DNA of 64,000 nt from Parvimonas sp035282405. GTDB taxonomy: Bacteria; Bacillota; Clostridia; Tissierellales; Peptoniphilaceae. The stretch covers positions 100,697-164,696 of the forward strand of contig NZ_JAYKBP010000004.1 of assembly GCF_035282405.1 (NCBI RefSeq). The letters run 5' to 3'. Within the stretch, counting starts at the first letter, position 1, and each line of letters begins with the position of its first letter. The notes below the pieces were generated by a model. It searched no databases. It had not been told where the DNA came from and worked only from the letters and a program-made list of their open reading frames with translations. The position numbers and the translations under genes were made by a program. Positions 1 to 7,796 of this stretch are shown piece after piece.

Positions 1-953
1 AAAAGCATTATCTGTGAATTTTCTTCAGTTGTGTGTTTAGAAGATTTTTCATATCTGATTTTATTTCCTTGAATTATTTTATTGCTTATTTTTATGATAT
101 TTTTTGTAGACCGAAAATTTTTATCCATAAAAAATATTTTGGAATTCGGATAAATATTTTTAAAATTTAATAAGTTTTCAGGACTTGCACCTCTAAAACT
201 ATAAATTGACTGATCATCATCTGCTACTATAAATACATTATTTTCAGGAAATACTATTTTTCTGATTATTTCAAATTGCAAAGTAGAAGTGTCTTGACCT
301 TCATCAATTTGGAAAAACTTATATCTATTTTTTAAAGCCTTTAAAAGTTTTTTATCCGTTGAAATATATTCATTTGCTAAAATGAGCAAGTCATTAAAAT
401 CAATAAAATTATTTTGAATTTTTATTTCATCATACAAATTATACAGTTTTAACATTAAAGAACGATTGGAAATAAAATGATTTTTTCTTATATATCCTTC
501 AAAATCATACATTTTATTTTTTGTAAAATCGTAAATTGAAAAGAAATCATTGATTTCTTCATCAGATAGTTTTTTATAATTTTTTTGATAATAAATTCTT
601 TTTAAAATTAAAATTCTATTGAATTCTTTATTTCCTTCAATCAAAGTTTTTTTGATATTTTTTAATTTCATATAATTTCTAACAATTTCATAACAAAAAG
701 CGTGAATTGTTTTAAAAGTTATTTTTCCTCTAAATTCAGGGTTTTGAGCTAAAAATCGTCTTTCCATATCAATTCCTTGAGATTTACTGAACGTTATTGA
801 AATTATTTCACTTGGATCTATATTATGATTTTTAATTAAATTTAAAATTCTATTTAATAATACAGTTGTTTTGCCAGAACCCGGCACTGCCAAAATCAGA
901 GCAGGACCTTCAAAATGTTTAATGGCATCAAATTGTTGATTTGTAAAATTCAT
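1..953 (-). CDS. UvrD/PcrA-like superfamily 1 DNA helicase (C-terminus off window)
   Basis: The reverse strand reads open from an ATG at 953 to the window edge (317 residues). It has a Walker A motif AVPGSGKTT (residues 22-30), the SF1 motif around FSKSQGIDMERR, DEGQD (217-221, where UvrD/PcrA usually have DEYQD) and DDDQSIYSFRGA (245 on), so it is an ATP-dependent 3'-5' helicase of the UvrD/Rep type. An AAGGTG ribosome site precedes the ATG. It is transcribed away from the methyltransferase gene at 1036. It is not the main PcrA, which lies at 30852; the two differ clearly in sequence. Function inferred as DNA repair or recombination; the C-terminal half is not visible. Confidence 0.88.
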   Translation of the reverse strand, partial: MNFTNQQFDAIKHFEGPALILAVPGSGKTTVLLNRILNLIKNHNIDPSEIISITFSKSQGIDMERRFLAQNPEFRGKITFKTIHAFCYEIVRNYMKLKNIKKTLIEGNKEFNRILILKRIYYQKNYKKLSDEEINDFFSIYDFTKNKMYDFEGYIRKNHFISNRSLMLKLYNLYDEIKIQNNFIDFNDLLILANEYISTDKKLLKALKNRYKFFQIDEGQDTSTLQFEIIRKIVFPENNVFIVADDDQSIYSFRGASPENLLNFKNIYPNSKIFFMDKNFRSTKNIIKISNKIIQGNKIRYEKSSKHTTEENSQIML

Positions 954-1007
954 ATAATCACCTTAGTATATTCTATCATAAAAATAATTCCTTTTAAAGC
1001 GTATTTA

Positions 1008-1016
1008 TGGTAAAAT
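1008..1016 (+). promoter_or_regulatory. extended -10 promoter element
   Basis: TGG followed by TAAAAT fits the TGnTATAAT pattern seen at several other promoters in this window. It lies 20 nt before the methyltransferase start, with an SD (CGGAGG) between. No good -35 box is visible. Confidence 0.4.
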
Positions 1017-1035
1017 ATAGGTCGGAGGTTATTAC

Positions 1036-1755
1036 ATGGATAAACATTATATTCCTAACACTGAAGGTGTTATATTTGCAAATAAGAATAAATTTTCTTT
1101 TAGTATTGATTCGATTTTATTATCCTATTTTTCAAAAGTGAAAAAAGATAAGATATTGATTGATATTGGAGCAGGAACTGGAATAATAGGCTTTAGAATT
1201 AATTTTTTAAATAATTTAAAAACAGTATATCTCATAGAAATACAAAATGAAAATGCAGAACTTATTAATCATAGTATAGTTGAAAATAAGCTAAAAAATG
1301 TTATTCTTTTAAATAAAGATTTAAAATTGTGTTATAATGATTTTGATAATTCTTCAGTTGATTATATTGTTTCAAATCCTCCATATAAAAAAATGAACAC
1401 AGGAATATTAAATGAAGATGAGAATTTTTTAATTTCAAGATATGAATATATGCTTAAACTCGAAGATATTTTAGATTTTTCGTATAAAAAACTTAAATCT
1501 GGTGGAAAAGTATTTTTGATTTACAGTATGGAACGTCTAGTAGATGTATTAAGCGAATCCAGAAAATATAGATTAGAAGCTAAAAGAATACAATTTATTT
1601 CTACAAATATTGAGAAAAAACCACATCTATTTATGGTTGAACTAGTTAAAAACGGTAATAGCAATTTATTTGTTGAAGATAATATTTATATTTATGATAA
1701 AAATGGAAAATATACCGATAAAATTAAGGAGATATATTATGGACAGAATTTCTAA
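1036..1755 (+). CDS. tRNA1(Val) adenine-37 N6-methyltransferase family protein (YabB/TrmN6-like)
   Basis: A 239-residue class I SAM-dependent methyltransferase. The SAM-binding motif DIGAGTG is at residues 43-49 and the N6-adenine methyltransferase motif NPPY at 114-117. Family members methylate adenine 37 of tRNA1(Val) in Enterobacteria; the Gram-positive homologues (YabB of Bacillus) are less studied, so the exact tRNA substrate is inferred. The start has a GGAGG site 8 nt upstream. The gene overlaps rsmI by 17 nt, the same yabB-rsmI pairing found in Bacillus, which supports an RNA-modification operon. Confidence 0.85.
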   Translation: MDKHYIPNTEGVIFANKNKFSFSIDSILLSYFSKVKKDKILIDIGAGTGIIGFRINFLNNLKTVYLIEIQNENAELINHSIVENKLKNVILLNKDLKLCYNDFDNSSVDYIVSNPPYKKMNTGILNEDENFLISRYEYMLKLEDILDFSYKKLKSGGKVFLIYSMERLVDVLSESRKYRLEAKRIQFISTNIEKKPHLFMVELVKNGNSNLFVEDNIYIYDKNGKYTDKIKEIYYGQNF

Positions 1756-2578
1756 TATTTATTTTGTTCCAACACCTATAGGAAATATGAAAGACATTAC
1801 ACTTAGAGGATTGGAAGTTTTAGAAAAAAGTGATATAATTTACTGTGAAGACACAAGGAACAGTCTTAACTTATTAAAATATCATAACATAAATACTAAA
1901 TTAATATCATACCATAAATTTAATGAGAGCGAGAGAGTTGAAGAAATAATCAGTAATATTGAAGGCGGAAAAATTGTTTCTGTAATTTCTGATGCTGGAA
2001 TGCCGATAATTAATGATCCAGGTTTTGTGATTTTGCAGGAAATTATAAAAAGAGATATATCTTATGAAATCTTACCTGGAGCTTGTGCATTAATAAATGG
2101 AATTTGCGGTAGTGGATTTGATGCGACAAGTTTTGTTTATATGGGATTTGTTCCTAAAATGGACTCGGAACGTGAAAAATACTTTAAAAACTTTAAAAAT
2201 ATGAATGTTACAGGAATATTTTATGAAAGTCCACATAGACTTTTAAAAACATTAAAATTTTTATATTCCTTATTTGGAAATATAAATGTGTGCGTATGTA
2301 GAGAACTTACAAAACTTTTTGAAGAGTACAAAAGGGGAACTTTAGAAGAAATTATCTCTTATTATTCTGAAAAAGGGGTAAAAGGAGAGATAGTCCTTAT
2401 AATAGAAAAAATATCTGAAGAAAAAGAAGCTATTGATATTGAAAAGGAAATATTAAGTTTAAAAAATAATGGATACAGTAATAAGGACGTTGTAAAAATG
2501 CTAAAAAATAATTTTAATATTTCAAAAAATGAAGCATATGAATTAGTATTGAATTTTGAAAATGAGGAGGAAAAATAA
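1739..2578 (+). CDS. rsmI: 16S rRNA (cytidine-1402 2'-O)-methyltransferase RsmI
   Basis: A tetrapyrrole-methylase-fold enzyme of 279 residues that methylates the ribose of C1402 in the decoding centre of 16S rRNA. The N-terminus (VPTPIGNMKDITLRGLEVL), CEDTRNS, VISDAGMPIINDPG and LPGACALING are the typical RsmI blocks. I chose ATG 1739 because AAGGAGA lies 7-8 nt before it and the family starts here; a longer in-frame start at 1670 lies inside the previous gene and would add 23 non-conserved residues. It ends one base before udp begins. Confidence 0.95.
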   Translation: MDRISNIYFVPTPIGNMKDITLRGLEVLEKSDIIYCEDTRNSLNLLKYHNINTKLISYHKFNESERVEEIISNIEGGKIVSVISDAGMPIINDPGFVILQEIIKRDISYEILPGACALINGICGSGFDATSFVYMGFVPKMDSEREKYFKNFKNMNVTGIFYESPHRLLKTLKFLYSLFGNINVCVCRELTKLFEEYKRGTLEEIISYYSEKGVKGEIVLIIEKISEEKEAIDIEKEILSLKNNGYSNKDVVKMLKNNFNISKNEAYELVLNFENEEEK

Positions 2579-3358
2579 ATGTCAGAACAATTATTAAAAG
2601 AAAAACAATATCATATTGATATGAAAGTGGGAGATGTAGGAAGATATGTAATTTTACCTGGAGATCCAAAAAGATGTAAACTAATTGCAAAATATTTTGA
2701 AGATGCAGTTTTAGTTGCTGATAATAGAGAATATGTAACATATACAGGATTTTTAGAAGGAGAAAAAGTTTCTGTAACAAGTACTGGAATTGGTGGAGCA
2801 AGTACATCAATAGCTGTTGAAGAATTGCATAAAATCGGTGTAGATACATTTATAAGAGTTGGGACTTGTGGTGGAATCGACTTAGAAGTTGAAGCTGGAG
2901 ATTTGGTAGTAGCTACTGGAGCAATCAGAATGGAAGGAACTTCAAAAGAATATGCGCCAATAGAATTTCCTGCAGTTGCTGATTTTAATATCGTAAATGA
3001 GCTTTCAAATGCTTGTATTGAAACTAAACAAAAATATCATGTTGGAGTGGTTCAATGTAAAGATGCGTTCTATGGACAACATCAACCAGAAACTAAACCT
3101 GTAAGTTATGAATTATTAAATAAATGGGAAGCGTGGAAAAGACTTAACACTAAGGCAAGTGAAATGGAATCAGCAGCGCTTTTTGTAGTATCAAGTTATT
3201 TAAATACAAGAGCTGGTTCAATATTCTTAGTTGTAAACAATCAAGAAAGAGTAAAGCAAAATCTATCAAATAATGTAATAGAAGATACTGACAGAGCTAT
3301 AAAAACAGCAATACATGCCCTTAGAAATTTAATAAAAAAAGATAGAGAAAACAGATAA
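2579..3358 (+). CDS. udp: uridine phosphorylase
   Basis: 259 residues of the NP-I nucleoside phosphorylase family. It carries the phosphate/ribose-site block VILPGDPKR, STGIGGASTSIAVEEL, RVGTCGG and the EMESAAL segment that contacts the ribose. FAPLEFPAVADF-like and FYGQH sequences resemble bacterial uridine phosphorylase more than purine nucleoside phosphorylase. The enzyme splits uridine to uracil and ribose-1-phosphate in the cytosol. It follows rsmI with no gap (SD GAGGAGG), so it is probably cotranscribed, though it has no functional tie to rRNA modification. Confidence 0.9.
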   Translation: MSEQLLKEKQYHIDMKVGDVGRYVILPGDPKRCKLIAKYFEDAVLVADNREYVTYTGFLEGEKVSVTSTGIGGASTSIAVEELHKIGVDTFIRVGTCGGIDLEVEAGDLVVATGAIRMEGTSKEYAPIEFPAVADFNIVNELSNACIETKQKYHVGVVQCKDAFYGQHQPETKPVSYELLNKWEAWKRLNTKASEMESAALFVVSSYLNTRAGSIFLVVNNQERVKQNLSNNVIEDTDRAIKTAIHALRNLIKKDRENR

Positions 3359-3433
3359 AATTGATAGATTTTTTTAATGTAATAATTTGATTGTTTTATA
3401 AAAATAAAGTTTATAATAAATGGTCTAAATTGC

Positions 3434-3462
3434 TTGACAATTGATTTACTTTATGTTATCAT
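3434..3462 (+). promoter_or_regulatory. promoter of the rpmG-secE-nusG-rplK-rplA block
   Basis: TTGACA at 3434-3439, a 17-nt spacer and TATCAT at 3457-3462 preceded by a TGn extension. It lies about 60 nt before rpmG, after the 3' end of udp. Confidence 0.75.
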
Positions 3463-3520
3463 CTTATGAGTAATATAATGTATAATTATGTTCAAATTTA
3501 GCTTTCAAGGAGGTGTTTCT

Positions 3521-3670
3521 ATGAGAGATAAAGTTGTGTTGGCATGTACAGAATGTAAAAATAGGAATTACAATACTAAAAAGAACAAAAAAGTTACAAC
3601 TAACAGGATTGAATTGAACAAGTATTGTAAGTTTTGTAAAAAACACACTCTTCACAGAGAAACAAAATAG
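3521..3670 (+). CDS. rpmG: 50S ribosomal protein L33
   Basis: A 49-residue L33 of the zinc-ribbon (C+) type: CTEC and CKFC pairs are both present. The ATG at 3521 follows a strong AAGGAGGTG site; an upstream in-frame ATG at 3488 has no SD. The rpmG-secE-nusG order is standard in Firmicutes. Confidence 0.96.
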   Translation: MRDKVVLACTECKNRNYNTKKNKKVTTNRIELNKYCKFCKKHTLHRETK

Positions 3671-3692
3671 TTAGAGATTGGAGGAGAGTAGT

Positions 3693-3899
3693 ATGGTGGC
3701 AAAAACTACTGATCAAAAACAAAAGAAAACTAGCTTTATGCGTGGAGTTCGTCATGAATTTAAGAAAATAGTATGGCCTTCTAAAAAGAGTGTTTTTTAT
3801 TATAGCCTTGCAGTAGTTACAATTTCTATAATTAGTTCAACTATGATTTGGGGATTGGATAATATTTTAAAAAGATTGTTAGGTTTAATTATCCATTAA
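3693..3899 (+). CDS. secE: preprotein translocase subunit SecE
   Basis: A 68-residue single-span membrane protein; the conserved cytosolic block EFKKIVWPSKK precedes one hydrophobic segment (about residues 38-56). SecE clamps SecY in the SecYEG channel. ATG 3693 is 8 nt after GGAGGAG, so it is preferred over an in-frame TTG at 3678 that lies within 2 nt of that site. Confidence 0.95.
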   Translation: MVAKTTDQKQKKTSFMRGVRHEFKKIVWPSKKSVFYYSLAVVTISIISSTMIWGLDNILKRLLGLIIH

Positions 3900-3904
3900 T
3901 TATT

Positions 3905-3932
3905 AAGGAGGGAAGGACTTTAGTCCGCTTAT
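3905..3932 (+). promoter_or_regulatory. nusG ribosome binding site with hairpin in the spacer
   Basis: The only good SD (AAGGAGG, 3905-3911) is 21 nt from the nusG ATG, too far for normal initiation. A small perfect hairpin, GGAC (3915-3918)/GTCC (3923-3926) with a TTTA loop, sits between them. If folded it would shorten the effective spacing to about 9 nt. Confidence 0.5.
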
Positions 3933-4472
3933 ATGACAACAGAAGAATTAAAGGATATTAAAGAAAAAGAAGCCAAATGGTATGTAGTACATACATACTC
4001 AGGACACGAAAACAAAGTAAAGGCTAATATCGAAAAGTTAGTTGTTAATCGTGGAAATGACATTGACATATTTGAAGTTGTTGTTCCAACGGTTAAAGAA
4101 GAAACAGAAACTGGAAAAATCAAAGAAAAGCAATTATTTCCTGGATATGTTTTAGTTAAAATGATAATAACAGATATTTCTTGGTATTTAGTTAGAAATA
4201 CTAGAGGAGTAACTGGGTTTGTAGGTTCAGGTAACAAACCTGTACCGCTATCAGAAAAAGAAGTTGAAGCATTAGGTGTTTCAGCAAAACCATATAATGA
4301 TGTGGAAATTAACGAAGGAGATTCTATTACGATTATAGATGGAGCATTTAAAGATTTAACTGCTAAAGTAATAGAAGTATCTCATGAAAATGGTAAATTA
4401 AAAGCTTTCGTTTCTTTATTTGGAAGAGATACGCTTGCTGAATTAGATTTTAGTGACGTAATAAAAAATTAA
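3933..4472 (+). CDS. nusG: transcription termination/antitermination factor NusG
   Basis: 179 residues. The N-terminal NGN domain starts with KWYVVHTYSGHENKV, followed by LFPGYVLVKM and the FVGSGNKPVPL loop; a C-terminal KOW domain contains EGDSITIIDGAFKDL. NusG binds RNA polymerase and links it to pausing, termination and the leading ribosome. It is followed by rplK after a 102-nt leader. Length and start agree with the family. Confidence 0.97.
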   Translation: MTTEELKDIKEKEAKWYVVHTYSGHENKVKANIEKLVVNRGNDIDIFEVVVPTVKEETETGKIKEKQLFPGYVLVKMIITDISWYLVRNTRGVTGFVGSGNKPVPLSEKEVEALGVSAKPYNDVEINEGDSITIIDGAFKDLTAKVIEVSHENGKLKAFVSLFGRDTLAELDFSDVIKN

Positions 4473-4518
4473 ATTTGAAAATAATTTGAAAAAGTATTCA
4501 AAACAGAGATATACGAGA

Positions 4519-4548
4519 GTGGGAGGGGTTTAGCACCCGAAAAACCAC
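4519..4548 (+). promoter_or_regulatory. L1-binding-like mRNA structure upstream of rplK
   Basis: GTGGGAG (4519-4525) and ACCAC (4544-4548) form an outer stem GTGG/CCAC enclosing an inner GGG (4526-4528)/CCC (4536-4538) stem with an asymmetric GAAAA side. This layout matches the mRNA mimic of the 23S rRNA L1 site known from L11-L1 operons. It lies 12 nt before the rplK SD. Confidence 0.6.
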
Positions 4549-4574
4549 ATTAGTTTTTAAGGAGGAACTATAAA

Positions 4575-5000
4575 ATGGCTAAAAAAGTACAAGCATTAGT
4601 AAAATTACAAATTCCAGCAGGAAAGGCGACTCCTGCTCCACCAGTAGGTACTGCACTTGGACCTCATGGTGTAAATATAATGCAATTTACAAAAGAATTT
4701 AACGCAAAGACAGCTGACCAAGCTGGATTAATTATTCCGGTTGTATTGACTGTTTACCAAGATAGATCATTTACATTCATTACAAAGACTCCACCGGTAC
4801 CAGTATTAATTAAGAAAAAATTAGGTATCGAATCAGGATCAAAAGTACCAAACAAGACTAAAGTAGGTAATTTAACTAAAGAACAAGTTAGAGAAATTGC
4901 AGAAATGAAAATGCCTGACTTGAATGCTGCATCTATTGAAGCGGCTATAAGTATGGTTAAAGGTACTGCTAGAAGTATGGGAATAACTGTAGAAGAGTAA
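4575..5000 (+). CDS. rplK: 50S ribosomal protein L11
   Basis: 141 residues, the usual length. It carries the N-terminal LQIPAGKATPAPPVGTALG proline-rich block and the C-terminal rRNA-binding domain with KMPDLNAASIEAA and GTARSMGI. L11 forms the base of the GTPase-associated centre with 23S rRNA. SD AAGGAGG is 8 nt upstream. It is paired with rplA. Confidence 0.98.
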   Translation: MAKKVQALVKLQIPAGKATPAPPVGTALGPHGVNIMQFTKEFNAKTADQAGLIIPVVLTVYQDRSFTFITKTPPVPVLIKKKLGIESGSKVPNKTKVGNLTKEQVREIAEMKMPDLNAASIEAAISMVKGTARSMGITVEE

Positions 5001-5006
5001 TATTAC

Positions 5007-5037
5007 GTGGGAGCAAAAAGCGAACACCACAAGGAGG
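5007..5037 (+). promoter_or_regulatory. second L1-binding-like structure overlapping the rplA ribosome site
   Basis: GTGGGAG at 5007-5013 and CCAC at 5027-5030 form an outer stem, with an inner GC/GC pair (5013-5014/5020-5021) and AAAAA loop. The SD GGAGG (5033-5037) begins only 3 nt after the stem, so bound L1 could block rplA translation. Confidence 0.6.
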
Positions 5038-5043
5038 ATATAA

Positions 5044-5739
5044 ATGAAAAAAGGTAAAAAATATTTAGAAAGTTTAAAATTAATAGATAAAACAAACTTA
5101 TATGATTTAAAAGAAGCGTGTGAGTTAGCTGTAAAAACTTCAACTGCAAAATTTGATGAAACAGTTGAATTACATGTTAAACTAGGTGTTGACTCAAGAC
5201 ATGCTGATCAACAAGTTAGAGGTACAGTAGTATTACCTCATGGAACTGGTAAAACTTTAAGAGTTTTAGTTTTATGTAAAGAAAATAAAGTTCAAGAAGC
5301 TAAAGATGCTGGAGCTGATTATGTTGGAGCAGATGATCTTGTTCAAAAAATTCAAACTGAAAACTGGTTTGATTTTGATGTTATAGTTGCAACTCCAGAT
5401 ATGATGGGTGTTGTAGGTAGAATCGGTAAAGTTTTAGGACCTAAAGGTTTAATGCCAAACCCTAAATCAGGAACAGTTACTTTTGACATTGCTAATGCTG
5501 TTAAAGAAATTAAAGCTGGTAAAGTTGAATATAGAGTTGATAAAGCAAACATCGTTCACTGTCCAGTTGGAAAAGTTTCTTTTGGTGCTGAAAAAATAGA
5601 AGAAAATTTAAGAACTATAATTACTGCTATTATAAAAGCTAAACCATCAGCTGCTAAAGGAAAATATTTAAAATCAGTTTCTATTGCAACTACAATGGGA
5701 CCTGGAATTAAATTAGCTTCTACTAAATTAGGAGAATAA
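5044..5739 (+). CDS. rplA: 50S ribosomal protein L1
   Basis: 231 residues. The L1 signature region KVLGPKGLMPNPKSGTV is present, as are the N-terminal GKKYLESLKLID block and the VHCPVGKVSF segment. L1 forms the mobile stalk at the E site and represses its own operon. The gene is followed at once by a terminator. In most Firmicutes rplJ-rplL come next; they are not here. Confidence 0.98.
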   Translation: MKKGKKYLESLKLIDKTNLYDLKEACELAVKTSTAKFDETVELHVKLGVDSRHADQQVRGTVVLPHGTGKTLRVLVLCKENKVQEAKDAGADYVGADDLVQKIQTENWFDFDVIVATPDMMGVVGRIGKVLGPKGLMPNPKSGTVTFDIANAVKEIKAGKVEYRVDKANIVHCPVGKVSFGAEKIEENLRTIITAIIKAKPSAAKGKYLKSVSIATTMGPGIKLASTKLGE

Positions 5740-5750
5740 TTAATAAATTT

Positions 5751-5775
5751 AGACACCGCAAAGGTGTCTTTTTTT
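5751..5775 (+). terminator. intrinsic terminator after rplA
   Basis: AGACACC (5751-5757) pairs perfectly with GGTGTCT (5763-5769), followed by a run of T to 5775. Confidence 0.9.
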
Positions 5776-5844
5776 ATTGTGAAACAACAAGGTTCCCGGG
5801 CACCCAGCCGATGCGAAGCATCGTGGAAGGGTGGGGTTCTTATT
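5776..5844. repeat. 69-bp intergenic repeat, copy 1
   Basis: Differs from copy 2 (9541-9609) at two positions only. It is far more GC-rich than its surroundings and contains a stem CGATGC-GAA-GCATCG (5810-5824) nested within CACCC/GGGTG (5801-5805/5829-5833). It begins directly after the rplA terminator T-run. The rest of the gap to 6057 holds an AT-rich stretch, a promoter and a dyad, listed separately; no gene is seen in it. Confidence 0.85.
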
Positions 5845-5925
5845 TTCTAATTTATTTTCTTATTAGATTATCTATTTTATAGAGATAGCCTTTTTAATTT
5901 AAAATAAAAATCAATATTAAAGATA

Positions 5926-5954
5926 TTGAAAAGCAATATTAAAAGTGTTATAAT
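5926..5954 (+). promoter_or_regulatory. promoter of the ABC transporter pair
   Basis: TTGAAA at 5926-5931, exactly 17 nt, TATAAT at 5949-5954. Transcription should begin near 5961, inside the dyad described next. Confidence 0.75.
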
Positions 5955-5960
5955 ATTTTT

Positions 5961-5980
5961 AAACGACGAAGACGTCGTTT
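5961..5980. promoter_or_regulatory. perfect 8+8 dyad at the predicted transcription start
   Basis: AAACGACG (5961-5968), AAGA, CGTCGTTT (5973-5980). No T-run follows, so it is not a terminator. Its position 6 nt after the -10 box fits an operator or a 5'-terminal mRNA hairpin. Confidence 0.55.
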
Positions 5981-6057
5981 GTGTAAAAATACTTATTCAA
6001 TTTATTTCTAATATTTTTCAGAAATATATTGAATATAGAATAAAATAGGAGGGTTTA

Positions 6058-7794
6058 ATGGATATTTATAAGAAATTATTTAAGTATGTGCCTGATAAAA
6101 AGCATCTCGTTTATATTGGAATATTTATGAGTCTTATTTCGTCAGTGCTTTCAATTTTACCATATTGGTTTTTGTATAAATTTTTGAACGAATTTTTATT
6201 AAAGAAGGATTTTACTCAAGCAAAAAATTATGCAATTACTATTTTTGTAATTATGCTTGTTCAGTCCTTAATTTATTTTATTTCAGTAGGATTTACTCAT
6301 TTATTTGCTTTTCGATTGGAAACAAATCTTAGAAAAGCAGGAATAAGTCATCTAATGAAGGCTTCATTTTCATTTTTTGATGTTAATGAATCAGGGAGAA
6401 TAAGAAAAATAATAGATGATAATGCTACTGATACTCATATGATAGTTGCACATTTAATTCCAGATATAACTGTTGCATTGATAACGCCAATACTTTTATT
6501 TGTGATAATGTTTTCTGTAGATATTTATTTAGGGATAGCAACTGTTATTTTAACTATATTATCTGCCATTTTTACTAAACTTATGTATGGTGATGTGAAA
6601 TTTATGGAAAAATATAATAAAGCACTTGAAAGAGTTAATAGTGAGGCAGTTGAATATGTTAGAGGTATGCAAGTTTTAAAAATATTTAAAGCTTCAATAT
6701 TTTCTTTTAAATCATTTTATGATTCTATTGTTGACTACTCTAGATGTGCTTATGAGTACAGTAAAAGCTGTAAACAGCCTTATGTTATATTTCAAATTAT
6801 TCTGCTTGGGGCAGCTGCGTTTGTAACTCCATTTGCAATTATGCTTTCAAGGGGTGCAGAAAATAATGTGTCAATAATGATTAAATTAATTTTCTTTACA
6901 TGCTTTATTGGAACTTTATTTGGTTGTTTTATGAGAATTATGTATGTAGGAATGCACCAATATATGGCAACACAAGCAGTAGAAAAATTAGAAAATCTTT
7001 TTACAGAAATGGAAGCGAATGATATTAAGTATGGAAATGATAAAGAGTTTTCTAGCTATGATATAGAATTTAGAAATGTTAGTTTTAAATATGATACTGC
7101 TAATATTTTGGAAAATTTAAGTTTTAGACTTGACGAAAACAAAACTTATGCTTTGGTTGGTTCATCAGGTGGTGGTAAGTCAACCATTGCAAAATTAATT
7201 TCGGGATTTTATAAGATTGACGAGGGAGAGATTTTAATAGGTGGAAAAAATATTTCTACTTATTCAAGGGAAGCTCTTATGAATAATATTTCGTTTGTTT
7301 TTCAAAATTCAAAGCTTTTTAAAACTACAATTTTTGAAAATGTAAAGATAGGAAATGAAAATGCTAGTTATGAAGAAGTTATGAATGCTTTAAAATTAGC
7401 AAGATGTGGAGATATTTTAGATAAATTTGAAACTCGAGAAAATACTGTAATAGGATCAAAGGGAGTTCATCTTTCAGGTGGTGAAATTCAGAGAATAGCA
7501 ATAGCAAGAGCAATTTTAAAAGATGCGAAGATTATAATTTTAGATGAGGCTTCAGCAGCATCTGATCCGGAAAATGAACATGAGATACAATTAGCATTTT
7601 CAAATTTAATGAATAATAAAACTGTAATTATGATTGCGCATAGATTGAGTTCAATTAGAAATGTTGATGAAATATTGGTTGTTGATAATGGGAAAATTAT
7701 TGAAAGAGGAACAGATAAAGAGCTTATGGAAATTGGTGGAAGATATAAATTTTTACAAGATTTATTCTCTCAAGCTAATGAATGGAGGATATAA
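6058..7794 (+). CDS. ABC transporter, fused membrane-ATPase subunit (YbtP/IrtA-like half)
   Basis: 578 residues: an N-terminal type IV (exporter-fold) transmembrane domain with about six spans (residues 15-300) and a C-terminal ATPase with GSSGGGKST, Q-loop VFQNSKLF, signature LSGGEIQR, Walker B IIILDEASAASD and the AHR switch histidine. All catalytic motifs look intact. The neighbouring gene encodes the partner half. Pairs of this type next to an ECF module resemble siderophore/metallophore importers (YbtPQ, IrtAB); drug export cannot be excluded. SD AGGAGGG precedes the ATG. The pair has its own promoter and is bracketed by the 69-bp repeats. Confidence 0.85.
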   Translation: MDIYKKLFKYVPDKKHLVYIGIFMSLISSVLSILPYWFLYKFLNEFLLKKDFTQAKNYAITIFVIMLVQSLIYFISVGFTHLFAFRLETNLRKAGISHLMKASFSFFDVNESGRIRKIIDDNATDTHMIVAHLIPDITVALITPILLFVIMFSVDIYLGIATVILTILSAIFTKLMYGDVKFMEKYNKALERVNSEAVEYVRGMQVLKIFKASIFSFKSFYDSIVDYSRCAYEYSKSCKQPYVIFQIILLGAAAFVTPFAIMLSRGAENNVSIMIKLIFFTCFIGTLFGCFMRIMYVGMHQYMATQAVEKLENLFTEMEANDIKYGNDKEFSSYDIEFRNVSFKYDTANILENLSFRLDENKTYALVGSSGGGKSTIAKLISGFYKIDEGEILIGGKNISTYSREALMNNISFVFQNSKLFKTTIFENVKIGNENASYEEVMNALKLARCGDILDKFETRENTVIGSKGVHLSGGEIQRIAIARAILKDAKIIILDEASAASDPENEHEIQLAFSNLMNNKTVIMIAHRLSSIRNVDEILVVDNGKIIERGTDKELMEIGGRYKFLQDLFSQANEWRI

Positions 7795-7796
7795 TT

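Noticed and set aside
2514..2849. Reverse-strand frame rich in Leu and Tyr
   Set aside because: Antisense shadow of rsmI and udp; composition reflects the AT-rich codons of the other strand.
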